Positions 34,096 through 46,439 of a DNA stretch of 64,000 nucleotides are shown here, piece after piece. This stretch comes from Ailurus styani (Eukaryota > Chordata > Mammalia > Carnivora > Ailuridae). Every line of letters starts with the position of its first letter. Within the stretch, counting starts at the first letter, position 1. A program made the translations under genes and the position numbers. Where the stretch lies: positions 505,792 to 569,791 of the forward strand of contig LNAC01000162.1 in NCBI GenBank assembly GCA_002007465.1, given 5' to 3'. The notes under the pieces were generated by a model. The model was not told the DNA's origin. It searched no databases and saw nothing but the letters and a program-made list of their open reading frames with translations.

Positions 34096-36449
34096 CATGT
34101 GGGGATTTTGTTGATTGTTTGCTGTGTGTCTTTGTTTTTTATCATGGTATTCTCCAACTCAGCACAATGCATCAGAAGGCGTGTTGGCATCAGTGCTAGT
34201 ATGTGTTCATATTAATTTTAGCTCACTTCTTTCTCTGTGTCACTTAGAAAATGTGAGGGAGTTGTCAGTGGCCGTCAAATAGCCATATCCTCTTTACATT
34301 TTCCATTCTTCCTTCCTATGAAGTTTGTTTCATGAGACTAGTTGTAGCCAATGGCTACTGAGTGGAAGGTATACATATCACTGCTGGTCATTTATGGCCT
34401 GCTGTGCCTATCCACCTGTCTCTTTCCTTCCTGCAATGACCTTGGAAGGCAAGAGTTTCAGATGGCATAGCTCTAAGATAGAGGTTGTTAACATTGCTGA
34501 GTCAACACTTAGACAGCAGCTACACAGTAGAACAATACAACCCACATATAAAGTACAAATGTAAACTCTTACTGGATTATCTCTCTGATATTTGGGGGTT
34601 GTTGGTTATTGCAGCATAGTCTGTCCTATTATCACTATCACAGACAAATATTTTTGCTGATTGCTTTTTTAAATACCCTCCTCCTCCTAGGATACTTTCC
34701 CTTCCTTTTATATATTGTTTCCTAGAAAAAGAATGGTGTGTCTTTGGGAGGGGGACACTTTGTCCACAAGTGTGATCAAGAACATCTTTTAGTTTAGTTA
34801 TATTCAATACACAGTTCAATGCACTAACATTAGTGTTAGATTTAATGACTTTGTCAGAAACAAAGAATTCCACTATTGAATACATCTTACAAATTGTAGT
34901 AGCCACTGTGATATATGGGTACATCTGATGAAATTTGATAAGAAACATAATATTTGGGATGAAAGCCTTTTATTTATTTCATCATAACTGCTATTCAGTT
35001 CAGGCTACAGCAAGTAATTCTAATTATGGTCTCATAATCTTAAATTTTTAGCCTTTAAAAATGTTAATTTGAACCTAATTATTGAACAGACAACCTAAAA
35101 GGTGCCACTTTTGTTTTTATTGACTCAAAGTTTACAGAGAAAATTAAAGAAGCAGTGCAAACCTATTAGGAAGATTTTCTTTTACTTTTTGCACAGAGAA
35201 GTAATAGGTCCAGCAGTTCTAAGGCAAAAAGTAAGATATTCATTGAGGCTACCTTCAGTTGCTTGGGCACACAGACCATCTGGCAAAGATAGGAAATGGG
35301 GGCTCAACATGCCCTTTGTTAATAAAGTGCTTGGCACTGGGAGGAATAATTCTTCCATTAATTGTGTACCTATTTGAGAAGAGAGAGCAAATGCAGGGTC
35401 TGCCTTCCCAGATGAAAATGATGAATGACCTTGAAGACTCAGCACTAGTCATCCTTGGAAACCTGGATTCTCATCAGCTCTGCTCATTATGAGTCCAGTC
35501 TGAGTGTACACAAAGCACCTATTGACTTCAGTGGGAGTTCTAAGGCACAATCAGTCCTGAGGGAGGTGATGTTTTTAAATTGTGCTTCCTATCTCACTGA
35601 AAGGCTAGAAAATGAAGGCAGAAAACACAGACACCTCAATTATGAGTCTTAAAATAAGATTAAGCATACAATGTGGATTTCACATCAGTCTCAACAATTA
35701 ACTGCAACCACTACTTGTAAATGGAAGCTTGTGGTGCTTGGTGTCACTCAGTCACTGATACTGGGAAGGGGAGAGGAAATGTAAAAAAATCTTCCCAGAA
35801 ACAAATATTTAATTTACAATTTATCTGAGAGTAATATAAGTGAAAGAAAAAGGCTAGAAATAGTAGAGCCTAGATTTTATCGATTGGTATTAATTTTTAT
35901 GATTTAATGATTTTATTTTTTAAACCAATAGATACTGAACCAAATTTAATTGTGCTCAGTTCTATATTTGTTATAGCAGTTATCTAACAGTTGTTTGATA
36001 AACCATTTTATTATTGTTGAGGACATTGATGGCGATGATTATGATGACATGAATGTAGGAGAGATAAGACAGAAAGCAGCACTCTTGCATGGGCTCTCAG
36101 AGATTTCATGGAATATAGATATTGTAACCTGATGACCTTCATCACATTTTACTAAAGTTATTAATAACTGGAGTGGAATGAAGTTATTCCTTCCTGACAC
36201 ATTATTATTCATTGTTGATCAAGTAATTTGAAATCTTAAGAGTAAAGAGTGTTAGGAGTAAAAAGTCGTATTTAAAAACTACTAGGTTAATATTCCTCCC
36301 TATCTTATGATCAGAACATACTTTAAGTTCTTTACTTTGGTCTCATAAAAGCAAATTTAAAAAGCAGCCTGGGCAGAGTCCAAAAACCCAAACTTGAAGT
36401 GATATATTGACAATTAGTAACACTTTATCACTATTTATTGCAATGCATT
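34096..36449. other. unique sequence with a stop-poor block at 35102-35652
   Basis: No gene is supported. A 123-codon reverse frame (34577-34948) has no recognised family. Between 35102 and 35652, four or five open frames overlap on both strands, and 35521-35539 reads 'attgacttcagtgggagtt', a phrase shared with old amniote repeats. A possible old LTR remnant near 34240-34500 ('gttgtagccaatggctactg') is too weak to name. Confidence 0.38.
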
Positions 36450-36460
36450 AATGATTTTTA

Positions 36461-36681
36461 AAAGATATTTTATGTAGTTATTTGAGAGAGAAGGAGAGTA
36501 CAAGTGTGCAGACAATGGGGGGAAGAGTGGGGAGAGGCAGAGGGGGAGGGAGAGAGAATCTCGAGCAGACTCTGGGCTGAGCATGGAGCTGATGTGGGGC
36601 TCTGCCTGACAACACTGAGATTGTGATCTGAGCGGAAACCAAGAGTTGGATGCTTAACTGACTGAGCCACCCAAGTACCCC
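36461..36681 (-). mobile_element. Can-SINE 7 (older subfamily)
   Basis: A reverse, diverged Can-SINE with tail 'aaagatattttatgtagtta', GA/G-rich body and head 'actgactgagccacccaagt'. Flanks aatgattttta (36450-36460) and agtgattttta (36682-36692) match at 10 of 11. The 'ccaagagttggatgcttaac' head marks the older subfamily. Confidence 0.92.
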
Positions 36682-36692
36682 AGTGATTTTTA

Positions 36693-38108
36693 ATAAGGAG
36701 ATTTTAGTGACATACAAACCTCACTAATCTTATTACCATGATAGTTACATTGTACGTGATCAACAAATACATTTTAATAGGCTCTTACTGTGTGCCAGTT
36801 AAGTACTATACAAAGATCTGTTCTCCAGCAGGTTTTTGTTTTACTCCACTTTTTATCTCAAATCATCTTCTCTCACCTAGCCTGAGTAATAGAATTTTTA
36901 CGTGAGTCATGTGCACCTTCTAGTGCACTGCAGGTTTTTCATAACAGTTAAACAACAACTGTAATTACTATGCATAATTGAAGAGTAATTTTCCACAGTA
37001 CAGGTGCAGTTACCTGAAATCTATTCTCCTACAAAGTACTTAATTCTTTTCCCCATGGTAGTTTTGCAGGGAAATTAGGTATCTTTTAGTAATCTTTTTT
37101 TTTCTATTTAGTAGAATTGGGCTTTACTTACTTCAGAAGAGAGACATTCTCATATATCAGTTTATTCTTATCAGCACAGTTTGCTCAGAGAAAGTTGATT
37201 CTATTGGGAAGGGTATGGGCTTTATCCAGTTACAAGAATTGGCTAACAGTTGGTTCAACAGTAATTATTAACCTTTATTTCTCCTGCACAGAAACTATTA
37301 ATGCTCTTTACTACGGATTTAAGTACTTGAATTTGGTATATCATGAAGAAATTAGCTCTATAAAAATAAGATCCTATCAGTTTTATACACTTTGTAGCAT
37401 TAAGTCAGATGTGTGTGTGGTGATGGGGCAGGAGGAGGGGAGGGCAGGACAGGAAATGGAAGGTCTCCACAAAGAAAGATTTTCTTTTCTTCACTTTTTG
37501 GAAGTCTGATATCAACAAAATAGTATTTTCTTTGGCATACTAATACATAGACTCCAACTTCATCAATTTCCTCAACTTTTAAAAAGTTTGTGTGTGTAGT
37601 TCTTTATGCATATTTAAAAATATACTTGATTAGAGAATTTGCTCTATCTTCAGTTTAATAATTAGTAATATAGCCTTTAGTTTCAGGTAATATTTAATTT
37701 GTTATGGGAACATTAATGAAAAGAAGGAAGAATAAAATTGGAGTGTTGCTTTGCAGAATAAAGATGGCAGAAATAGCTGCTTTGTGAACTGATGACCTCC
37801 CCAACTCCAAGCAAGTGGTGGCTTCATCCTAAGGTACCTCTTATCTTCATGGGTGGGACTGAGAAAATTTAATTATATTCTGGAATTTCATGACATTCCA
37901 GTTTCCTTGTCTCATGTTAACTATGAACTGTAGTTGTTATTATTGTTTCTTAAGGAGGATTAATACACTTTTTAGGACACTCTGGAAGTGTGTTTCTTGA
38001 AAACAAAACGGCCATGGCCAGAAAATGTTTCTTATTTTATGCTGTAACATGATACATAGCATTTCTCCAACAGCACAAATTTAATGTGCCATAAGCAAGG
38101 GTACTTGA

Positions 38109-38111
<3 letters not shown>
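36693..38111. other. unique sequence, no gene seen
   Basis: A MIR/L2-like scrap lies at 36758-36835 ('gatcaacaaatacattttaa', 'actgtgtgccagttaagtac'). A 130-codon open frame at 37117-37509 begins with TTG, not ATG, and follows a polypyrimidine-AG at 37095-37111. It matches no known family. Confidence 0.4.

Positions 38112-38159
<48 letters not shown>
38112..38159 (+). repeat. (AC)n microsatellite
   Basis: Twenty-four uninterrupted AC units, the longest pure dinucleotide array in the window and therefore likely to be length-polymorphic. Confidence 0.97.
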
Positions 38160-38163
<4 letters not shown>

Positions 38164-38800
38164 TATTAACAGTCTTGCAGGACTTTGCAGGGCAGATTCC
38201 ATGCCTGAGTTTACTGATTAATTTGTGTAATTCTTTTGCAAGTGTTACACACTAGGCTTCTTGGGCATACATTAATACAGTAGACTTAAAGTTACATATG
38301 CACAACAAAACAAATCATAAATAATGAGATACTAAAAACCAACTGTCACTGAGGTAGCAATTATTGGTGTCTCTTTTTCACTTCAGTGACTTTTTCCTTT
38401 TACCCTGAGACATGCAAACAGAACAAACAATTAGCGAAATAATTGATGATCAGTACCTTCAAAGTTTGTGGTGACCTGGTTTATGCTTTATAAGCTTAAT
38501 AATGAGAACACCTCCTATTACTGATTAGTGTACTGCCTGGTGCTATCTGATGGTGCTCGGAAGGTACATCTGTATCAGACAAAAGGTTTTTATCTGCCCT
38601 TTACAGTTAGTTGGTCCCTAATGAACTGAGCTTTTGTCCCTTGCTGTTTTTAGATTCCAATTAAACTTGTTTATAGAATAGACAAATAATTAAAGATGTA
38701 CTGTTTTCCAAGACTTAATATTGTCTTCCAATGGGGTTGTGTTGAAGTTGGTGGCAATTAACATATATAGTAATGTTTTTAATCATTTACGTATTAAAAC
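38160..38800. promoter_or_regulatory. candidate conserved non-coding element
   Basis: This is repeat-free sequence rich in homeodomain-type cores: 'actgattaatttg' near 38213, 'caattagcgaaataattgat' at 38428-38447, and 'ccaattaaac' near 38657. It also has a 'tgatgat' run and Sox-like 'acaaac'/'aacaaa' motifs. The motif-dense texture resembles developmental enhancers. No alignment was possible. Confidence 0.35.
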
Positions 38801-39939
38801 ACATGCAAAATGTGCCCATGTTTTCTTAGGCTTCTTTGTGCTTGTCAACCCATTCTCTTAACTTGCTTTGGGTATGCTAATTACCCTCTGTCAAGCTGGG
38901 GTAATTCATCTTTTCCAAGAAAAAAAAAATCAGTTTTCATTTTTATGCTTGAGAAAGTCAAAGAATGGCAATTTATTCTGGAGCTTTCAGAACCAGAAAA
39001 GAATAGCTTTAAGGTTATGACAAACTGATTTTATGTTGTGCACAGCAAGAAGTATTAAACAGATAAATAGCATGTCATGTTAGAAATTTTATGTTAAAGT
39101 AGAATTTCTTACCTCTTTTGTTGAACTTTCTATCAGCCTCCATTCTACATTAGGTCTTTATGCAAAATACCAGTATAAATTATTTCTTGACCACAAAAAC
39201 ATGGAGAATGAAATAGCAAACCTTTTGGTAACCATGCCTTCCCCAATAAATTAAAAATTCCCACAATCCCTAGAGACCGTAGAATTGTTAGTTCTTTTGA
39301 AATCTGTAGAGAAATACTCAAAATGATAATCTCAAGTTTCCATTTTTACCATTTTTAAACAAAGATTTTAAATATGGTTACGCCTTACCAATAATATAGG
39401 CAACTCTTTTAAGTGACTGCCTTTATGATTTCCAGGAAATGTGTGACATTAGCTAGCATTCCCATATCCCAGACACTATTCTTTCCACATGGCAAGCCCT
39501 CAGTAAATGTCTGTTAACGGGTTCATTTCTCTGTCTCCATCCATTTGATTTATCTCTGTTTGAGTGAAGTAGTAGTGAAAAAGCTATGCCCTGGAATTCT
39601 AAGGGGCTTGTATGAACAGGGAGACTAGGTATTATTTGGATAGGTGAACTTGTTTTCCTGAAACATCCAGAGTGTATCTTGCACAGACAGTGTAATGGAA
39701 AGGAAAATGTATACAATCTGACACCTTTTGAAAGTTATCCTGTATTTGTGGTCTTTAACTTATTAGGACAACAAGTAAATTTTTTTTTAAATGGTCTTTA
39801 TTCTCTAAACCTGAGGGAAAGATGGAAACATAATTCTAGTTGTATTCTAATTCCTTTCCTTCTTTGTTCTGGAGCATTGTAATACTCTTGGACATTTTAT
39901 ATGGCCACATTTTAGATGACTGGCAATTCTTCAGATATT
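38801..39939. other. unique sequence, no gene seen
   Basis: No repeat family was recognised. Short open frames (38810-39028, 39453-39716, 39679-39882) have no family match. Confidence 0.4.
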
Positions 39940-39952
39940 AAAACCTACTACT

Positions 39953-40165
39953 GGGCACCTGGGTGGCTCAGTGGGTTAAAGCCGCTGACTTCGGCTCAGG
40001 TCATGACCCCAGGGTCCTGGGATCGAGGCCCACATCGGGCTCTCTGCTCAGCAGGGAGCCTGCTTCCTCCTCTCTCCTCTCTCTCTGCCTGCCTCTCTGC
40101 CTACTTGTAATCTCTCTCTGTGTCAAATGAATAAATAAAATCTTAAAAAAATAATAAAATAAAAT
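39953..40165 (+). mobile_element. Can-SINE 8 (young, mustelid-like)
   Basis: A forward copy close to the apparent consensus: 'gggcacctgggtggctcagt', 'gggttaaagccgctgacttc', 'gggatcgaggcccacatcgg', 'tgcctacttgtaatctctct', and an 'aaatgaataaataaaatctt' tail extended by AATAAA-like units. A perfect 13-bp duplication, aaaacctactact, lies at 39940-39952 and 40166-40178. Confidence 0.97.
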
Positions 40166-40178
40166 AAAACCTACTACT

Positions 40179-42044
40179 CACTATATAATGTAAAGAGTTT
40201 GGATGATACTTAGAAATGTATATTTCCAGCCATGTTTTGAATCTTTGAGGTTAGTGCTAAGTAGGCATTAATCAGCTTTTTCTGTTCCTTCGGCAAAACA
40301 TGCTGACAGATGACCATGGCACATGGAGTGCGTGTAGGCTACTTGCTAGGGATCCCACACACTTTTGCTCCTATAAGATGAGTTGCTTGCTTACCAAGAG
40401 TTAGTTGTTTTTGTCTCCAAGCCCACATATTTATATTTGTTATATTAACCACATAAAACTAATTATGATCTTAATAACGCTTTATATCCATGAAATATGA
40501 GTACAAAAAAGAAAGTTACATTTCTTTGACAATTAAATTGAATGCTTTGGAAAAACATGTTAAAGTTAAGTTACTGAAAAAAGTGTCATAGAATTAGATT
40601 TGGGTGAGACAAAGTAATACATAAAAATTGATATGGACACCATGCTCAGATTGTTGTGTAAGTTCTATCAGTTGAAGAAATCCCAACTAGAACTCCTAGA
40701 AAATGCATTATGGATGTGGTTTACCAAGAAAGATGAAAAGAAATGCCAATCAGCAGACAGACCCACACTCAACGGAAAGGTCCACACAGAAATGAAAATT
40801 CTTGGTTCCTCATAAAAATATTGGTGGAATAATACTCTGTCATATACTTTAATTTAAAATGCTTAGGACATATATTCTTTTAACTATCTCCCACATTAAC
40901 TTCCCTTTTTGGTTAATTTGGTAACTATTATTTCCATTTGCTTTGGTAAAAGAGCATCTATTGCAGCAGATAGGTGGAATTTCCCTATAACCAAGAACTT
41001 TAGGTGATTCGTTAACTAAATACCTTTGGTTGGGAGCCCAGTCCCACACTCATTTTCTTGAATTTTGCTCTGTGGTGATGTTAGAGTGAGTGAAATAACT
41101 GTAGAGTATGAAAAAAGTTATTGTCCTGATTTAAAGAATGATGGGGAACTAAATTATGGCTAAGCCCCAAATGACTCATTCAGGATCAGATCCTCTATAA
41201 AGTGGAGTGTCTAGGTAATCTCCCTCTAGTTACTCTTCAAAACGTGAATCCTGTGCATTTATTTCTGGAAATATAATTTCTTCAAACACTAACTGTTCTC
41301 ATTTGCTGAATAGTAGGCTATCTGGATTTTGGCAGCATGTTTCAGGATTTCTCCCATTTATATGCATATCTAGTGCAGAGTATGTAAGTGAGAACCAGGC
41401 CTTGGGTAACTGACACATTAGCATGTGTGAAAATAGCTCAATTAACACAGGTAGAATGTGAGAATGTCCATTAATTCCTCAGGAAACAATGGCTCATAGT
41501 GCTAGGACCAATGCAGGGTCTTGCAGATGGTGTCAAACCAACTGTGTTTGCAAAGACACAATGCAGCATCTGGAGGGCTGGCAAAATCCAACAACTTCAG
41601 AGACAGCAAGTCAAATTTGATCAGAGAGACCAACACTTGACCACATGAGTGTCTCAGCTTCCTGGGATGTGTTCCAAAATCCATCCATCTCATCCAGCGT
41701 GACAGTCAAAAAAGTCACACTTCACATCTCTGTATCAAGCCGTGTCTCTGACTGTCACACAGCTTGGCCTGCCTGACAGAATAAATTTATGGCATCTTCC
41801 AGTGGCTTCCTCACCTTTTTTTAAATACATAACCTTTTCTTCCCCTTAAGTAAAATAATATGCATAATAGACACACTGAGCTACAAATATAATTTTTTGT
41901 GGACAAAGAGACTAAGGATTTTAATAATTTAATTGATTTTAGAAAGTGCTTCTTCCCCCACCAGTTGTCCCCTAGTGGAAATCAGGGCACCAGACAATAT
42001 AACCACCTGAGCATGTATGTGGAATTCAAAAGAAGGTGCTCTTG
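40179..42044. other. unique sequence, no gene seen
   Basis: No gene or repeat was recognised. The part 41380-41760 is less AT-rich and has the texture of slowly evolving DNA ('acacattagcatgtgtgaaa', 'gtccattaattcctcagg'), but this is impressionistic. Confidence 0.38.
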
Positions 42045-42245
42045 AGTCTGACTTTCTGAGTGAATAGGACACACTAGCTGTGTGTCCTTAGGCAAGACAC
42101 TCAACATTCCTAAGCTTCATTGTATATATTTTTTTAACTGGGGAGTGGTAATAAAATTATCTCTGGAGTATCATGGGGCAGTCTCATGATTCATGCAGAA
42201 TATTTGGCATATTGTCTAGCATATAATACAAGGCTAATATATGTT
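42045..42245 (+). mobile_element. MIR
   Basis: Forward MIR order: 'gagtctgactttctgagtga', 'actagctgtgtgtccttagg', 'caagacactcaacattccta' and 'catattgtctagcatataat'. Confidence 0.77.
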
Positions 42246-42569
42246 AAGGTCATGTCTGAGTCATAATGGAGAGAATAGAATGTGGGGCCTATGGAAAAGG
42301 GGAGGTGGTTTTCCTGCTCTGGTCTAGACCTATGAGAGAATAAAAAATGGAAACCCTCTGATGGGTACTGTAAAGTTTGCCAGGGTGGGAGACTTTTATA
42401 AAGTGTTCATTTGCCTGGAGTTCTCCCTATATGATGGGATTCTGCTATCAGGAATTAGTGGCACTCGGTGGCAGTTAGGTGAGGTTTTGGGGATTCAGGA
42501 CTCTGGCCATGTTACCATCTGTTGTGACTAATTAATAATGACAATAAAAATGACAATAGAGACATACTA

Positions 42570-42755
42570 ATTATGTTTATTTTAGTGCCAGCACTAAGCA
42601 CTTTTCATAAATTGACTCATTTATTCCTTTCAACTACCCTACAAGGTCTTATTCCCATGTTACAAAGGAAGAAACGGAGGCACGGTGGTAGAATAAGTGT
42701 AAAACTAGAATTTGAACTCAGGTAGTTTATGTCTGGTGTCTGAGCCATAGACTAT
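42570..42755 (-). mobile_element. MIR
   Basis: Reverse MIR order: 'tagtgccagcactaagcact', 'ttgactcatttattcctttc', 'ttacaaaggaagaaacggag' and 'gaatttgaactcaggtagtt'. Confidence 0.82.
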
Positions 42756-43969
42756 AATATTACAAATAAATATGTGTTTTCATTATAATCAAAACTGTTG
42801 TATTATGCTGTGCCTTTCAACTCTTTCATCACTTTTAGTCCCTCCAAAAGTAAGCATTCCAGGGACTATTAGAAATTATAAATAATAAATTCTTTAGGAG
42901 TAGTTATAGTAATATAATTCACTAATACTAGAAGGGCAGTTACAGCTTTCATTGCAATTCTGTAAGTTTTCCTAGGGAAAACTACTTGAGAGGCATTTTC
43001 TACTGGGCAATGATTTTGTGTTTAATGAATGGCCCTCTTATTATGATGAAATCAGAGCCTAGTCTATGAATCTGAGTTGGAAAACAAAAGCTAACAAGAT
43101 ACTTTGTTTAGAAATTAGAAATCCCTTTATATGATATTAGAGGTTTATATAATTTTTAGAAATTCTGAGAAGATGAAGTTGGGAAATACCTTTTAAGAAA
43201 TATTTTAAGAAATCCAATGATATACAGTTGGCAGGGAAGCTTAAGCTAAAATTCTGTACTGCATATATCACCATAGTGGCTGATTCTTAGTAGAAATCCT
43301 CAAGAAGTCAGAGGCAGGCCACATCTCAGACGGTCTAAACTGCCTGCCTGCATTTGTCACTAAGGAATGCCCTTCAGTGGAGTGCTGCTTATAGGCACTA
43401 AGGGCCATGAGGTCAAGGGCTTATGGGAAATGTTGTTCCCTCCTGTGTTGCAGAGATGATGCAGATGGGGGTGACATCAATGCTGCACTCAATCTCAGTG
43501 TGGACCTGAAGCACACTGAGTGATACAGCTTTAAGAAGTTGGCTCACTCATTCTAGTTTATGACAAGATTTTGTCAACCATACCAGGACAATTATTTTCA
43601 AGACTCGTAAGTGAGTCCATTTTTTTCCTGTGATAGCAAAATGGTATAATATAGTGTTCATTTATGATTCATTAGATATTTACTGGCCACCTTCTTTATT
43701 CAGAACACTGTATTAGTGACTCCCTCATTACAAAGGTGCAGGCCTCACATAGGGTATTCAATTAAGCCTTTATGAATGAATAGCCTAATTGTATTTATAA
43801 AGGTATTAAAATATTTTATTGCTTTCTAACAAGTACTGTAATCATTATGTGTCATGAGTAGGGCAGAAAAATGCTAGAGGAATTTTGAAGAGGAATCAAC
43901 CATTTTTTACTTTTGTAGCCAAGGAAGACCTTATTAAACTCATGGAATTTGAGCAAGGCCTTAAAGAGA
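42756..43969. other. unique sequence, no gene seen
   Basis: No gene is supported. The stretch 43240-43560 is moderately GC-rich and repeat-free. A MIR/L2-like scrap occurs near 43675-43760. Confidence 0.38.
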
Positions 43970-44180
43970 AAATGACCAGGCACTGGCCTAAGTGATTTAA
44001 TTACATCAGAAACTAAACCTAGCTCGCAGGGAGGGTAGGTAATGTTCCTGTTTCCATTGTACATTGGTTGTAGCCATGGCTCAGAAAGGTTGTGTCCCAA
44101 ACTTCAATTGCCTAATGTCACAGTAGCAGAAATTGTCAGAGGTGGACCTCAAATTCAAGTTAGTGAGATTTCAAAGCCTT
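43970..44180 (-). mobile_element. MIR
   Basis: Reverse MIR, diverged: 'accaggcactggcctaagtg', 'atttaattacatcagaaact', 'ctaatgtcacagtagcagaa' and 'gaggtggacctcaaattcaa'. A reverse open frame at 43852-44100 is within it and is not coding. Confidence 0.68.
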
Positions 44181-44651
44181 TTTCAACTTTAACACACTTA
44201 GTGCCAGCTATGTTTTAAGTTCTAAGTGCAAACTGAGATAAACAGAGCTCCTAATGTAAATTTATATACATATCAGTAAAACTATACAGGAGACCCAAGT
44301 TTCACGTAGAAAGACATAAACACATATTGAAATAAATATATTTAATAGTTAATATAAGCCTGTTTGATATCATCAGGACCCATTGGTATATTTGTGAATT
44401 AGGATACTATACACTCTTTTTCAGTCAACTCTTAATTGTTTGTTTGAGTTAATCACTTTGCTGTGTTATAGTCAATGGTCCAGTTTAAGGAAAGAACTTT
44501 TATTCATTCATTTATGAGACAAGTTAACTTTGTGATTAAGAATGGGAACTCTGGAGCAATACTGCCCTGGTTTGAATCCTGTCCCTGTCACTTACTAAGT
44601 ACATGAACCTCAACATTCTCATCTGAAAAGTAGGAATATTAATAATAATAC

Positions 44652-45400
44652 TGTATTCATCATCCTTTTCTGTATAACAAATTATCACAAAAGTGAGTCA
44701 GGAATCCAGGTATGACTTAGCTGTGTACCTCTGCTTCAAGGTCTCTCTTTTTTTTTTTTTTTTTAAAGATTTTATTTATTTATTTGACACAGAGAGCAAG
44801 ATTACAAGTAGGCAGAGAGGCAGGCAGAGAGAGAGGAGAGAGGAGGAAGCAGGATCCCTGCCGAGCAGAGAGCCCGATGTGGGCCTCGATCCCAGGACCC
44901 TGGGATCATGACCTGAGCCGAAAGCAGCGGCTTTAACCCACTGAGCCACCCAGGCGCCCTTCAAGGTCTCTCTTAAGGCTGGATTTAGAATGTCAGCAAG
45001 GGCTGTGGTCTCACGTGAAGGCTTGATTGGATAATGATCTACTTCCAAGGTTACATCGTTCTTAGCAGTATTCAGTTCTTCATGAACTATCAGACTGAGA
45101 TCCTCAGGTTTACTCAGGCTGTTGGCTATTGGCTAGCAGCTTCTCTAATTTTCCTGCCATGTGAGCCCTTTTGTAATATAGCTCATGGTATGGCTTCCCT
45201 CAAGCAAATAAACAAAGAGGGAGCACTAGATGGAAGTGACAGTATTTTTGTAACCTAACTCAGAAGTGGCATCCCATGTGTTCATTAAACATCTAATGTG
45301 TTCATTAAAAACAAGTTGCTATGTCCAGCTCATATTCAGGAAGAGTTGGTTACAGATAGGTGTGAATCATTGCATGCCGTCTTAAAAGCTACCTACCACA
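44652..45400 (-). mobile_element. MLT1/MaLR-type LTR, itself split by Can-SINE 9
   Basis: The + strand starts TG ('tgtattcatcatccttttct') and ends CA ('aaaagctacctaccaca'), which are MLT1-type termini in reverse. Internal marks are 'ggctgtggtctcacgtgaag', 'ggataatgatctacttccaa' and 'tcctgccatgtgagcccttt'. Flanks aatac (44647-44651) and gctac (45401-45405) share three of five bases, so the duplication is decayed. Confidence 0.72.
44750..44959 (-). mobile_element. Can-SINE 9 (young, mustelid-like)
   Basis: A reverse copy with a long T-run, body 'attacaagtaggcagagagg', B-box complement 'gggcctcgatcccaggaccc' and head 'gagccacccaggcgccc'. A perfect 15-bp duplication, ttcaaggtctctctt, lies at 44735-44749 and 44960-44974. 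Confidence 0.97.
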
Positions 45401-45495
45401 GCTACCTAACAGGTTCATTGTATGGGTTGAGTTAATATATGTAGAAGATATTAGAACAATGTCTGGAACAGAATTAAGTGATATGTATGTTGACT

Positions 45496-46048
45496 ATGAC
45501 TTTAACTATATTGAAATAACTGGGGTGCATAATAAATAAGATTCAGTTTCTACTTTCCAGAAAATGTTAACCTAAAATAGTAATATGGCAGAAAAAGAAA
45601 AGTACCACAATGGAGGCAAAAATAAAGAGCTGCATATATTGAGAGGAGGGAATGGTCACAAAGAGAGGTGAAAGATCAACAAAGTCTTGATTAATGAAGC
45701 AATATTTGCTTGAAGCCCCAGAATATGAGTAAGATATTGACAGGGCTAGGAAAAGGAGGTTTTAGGGGCTGGGGTGAACAGGGTACCTGTTAAAGGCAAC
45801 AAAGCAAGATAGTTAAGTTTGTCCAGGGTAACTGGGCATTATCCAGGAAACCATGGGTAATCCAGGTTGACTGGGGCATCCAAAATGCAGCACTAAACTG
45901 AGAATTAGGATGAAAAGAAGGATTTACACTTGATTATTGAGAATATTGAAAGAAAGTCAGATGTATTTGGACTTAATTCAGTCAGTAGTGGGAAGATGAG
46001 GAACCCATGAAGCTGAACTTCAGAAAGTTTTTTCTGGTAGCTGGAGAT
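45496..46048. other. unique sequence, no gene seen
   Basis: A purine-rich segment with no recognised repeat or gene. Confidence 0.4.
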
Positions 46049-46063
46049 AAGAATGGATTAGGG

Positions 46064-46268
46064 TGGGGTGCCTGGGTGGCTCAGTGGGTTTAAGCTTCTG
46101 CCTTCTGCTCAGGTCATGATCTCAGGGTCCTGGGATCGAGTCCTGCTTCGGGCTCTCTGCTCAGCAGGAAGCCTGCTTCTTCCTCTCTCTCTGCCTGCCT
46201 CTCTGCCTACTTGTGATCTCTCTCTGTGTCAAATAAATAAATAATTTTAAAAATCTTAAAAAAAAAAA
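46064..46268 (+). mobile_element. Can-SINE 10 (young, mustelid-like)
   Basis: A forward copy: 'ggtgcctgggtggctcagtg', 'gggatcgagtcctgcttcgg', 'tgcctacttgtgatctctct', and 'aaataaataaataattttaa' before an A-run. A perfect 15-bp duplication, aagaatggattaggg, lies at 46049-46063 and 46269-46283. Confidence 0.97.
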
Positions 46269-46439
46269 AAGAATGGATTAGGGCAAGGAAATCCTGGAGG
46301 AGAGCCTAGTTAGGTCATTATTGTAACAGTTAAGGTGATTAGGGATGAAGATCTATCTGACTAGAGCAGTGAGGAAGTAGATGAATATGAGAAAGGAATA
46401 GAATCAGTTAATGGTTTTGTTATCTTTAATTAAAGTATG

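Larger units (their letters stand above)
44525..45495 (+). mobile_element. MIR, split by an MLT1-type LTR
   Basis: The left part (44525-44651) reads 'tttgtgattaagaatgggaa', 'ctgccctggtttgaatcctg' and 'cattctcatctgaaaagtag'. The right part (45401-45495) continues 'cattgtatgggttgagttaa' and 'caatgtctggaacagaatta'. Together they make one MIR in consensus order, with the LTR at 44652-45400 inserted between. Confidence 0.85.

Noticed and set aside
39953..40165. tRNA gene, because of an A box and a B box
   Set aside because: The boxes belong to the tRNA-Lys-derived head of a Can-SINE. There is no complete cloverleaf, and the element has a SINE body, tail and target duplications. The same applies to all other copies.
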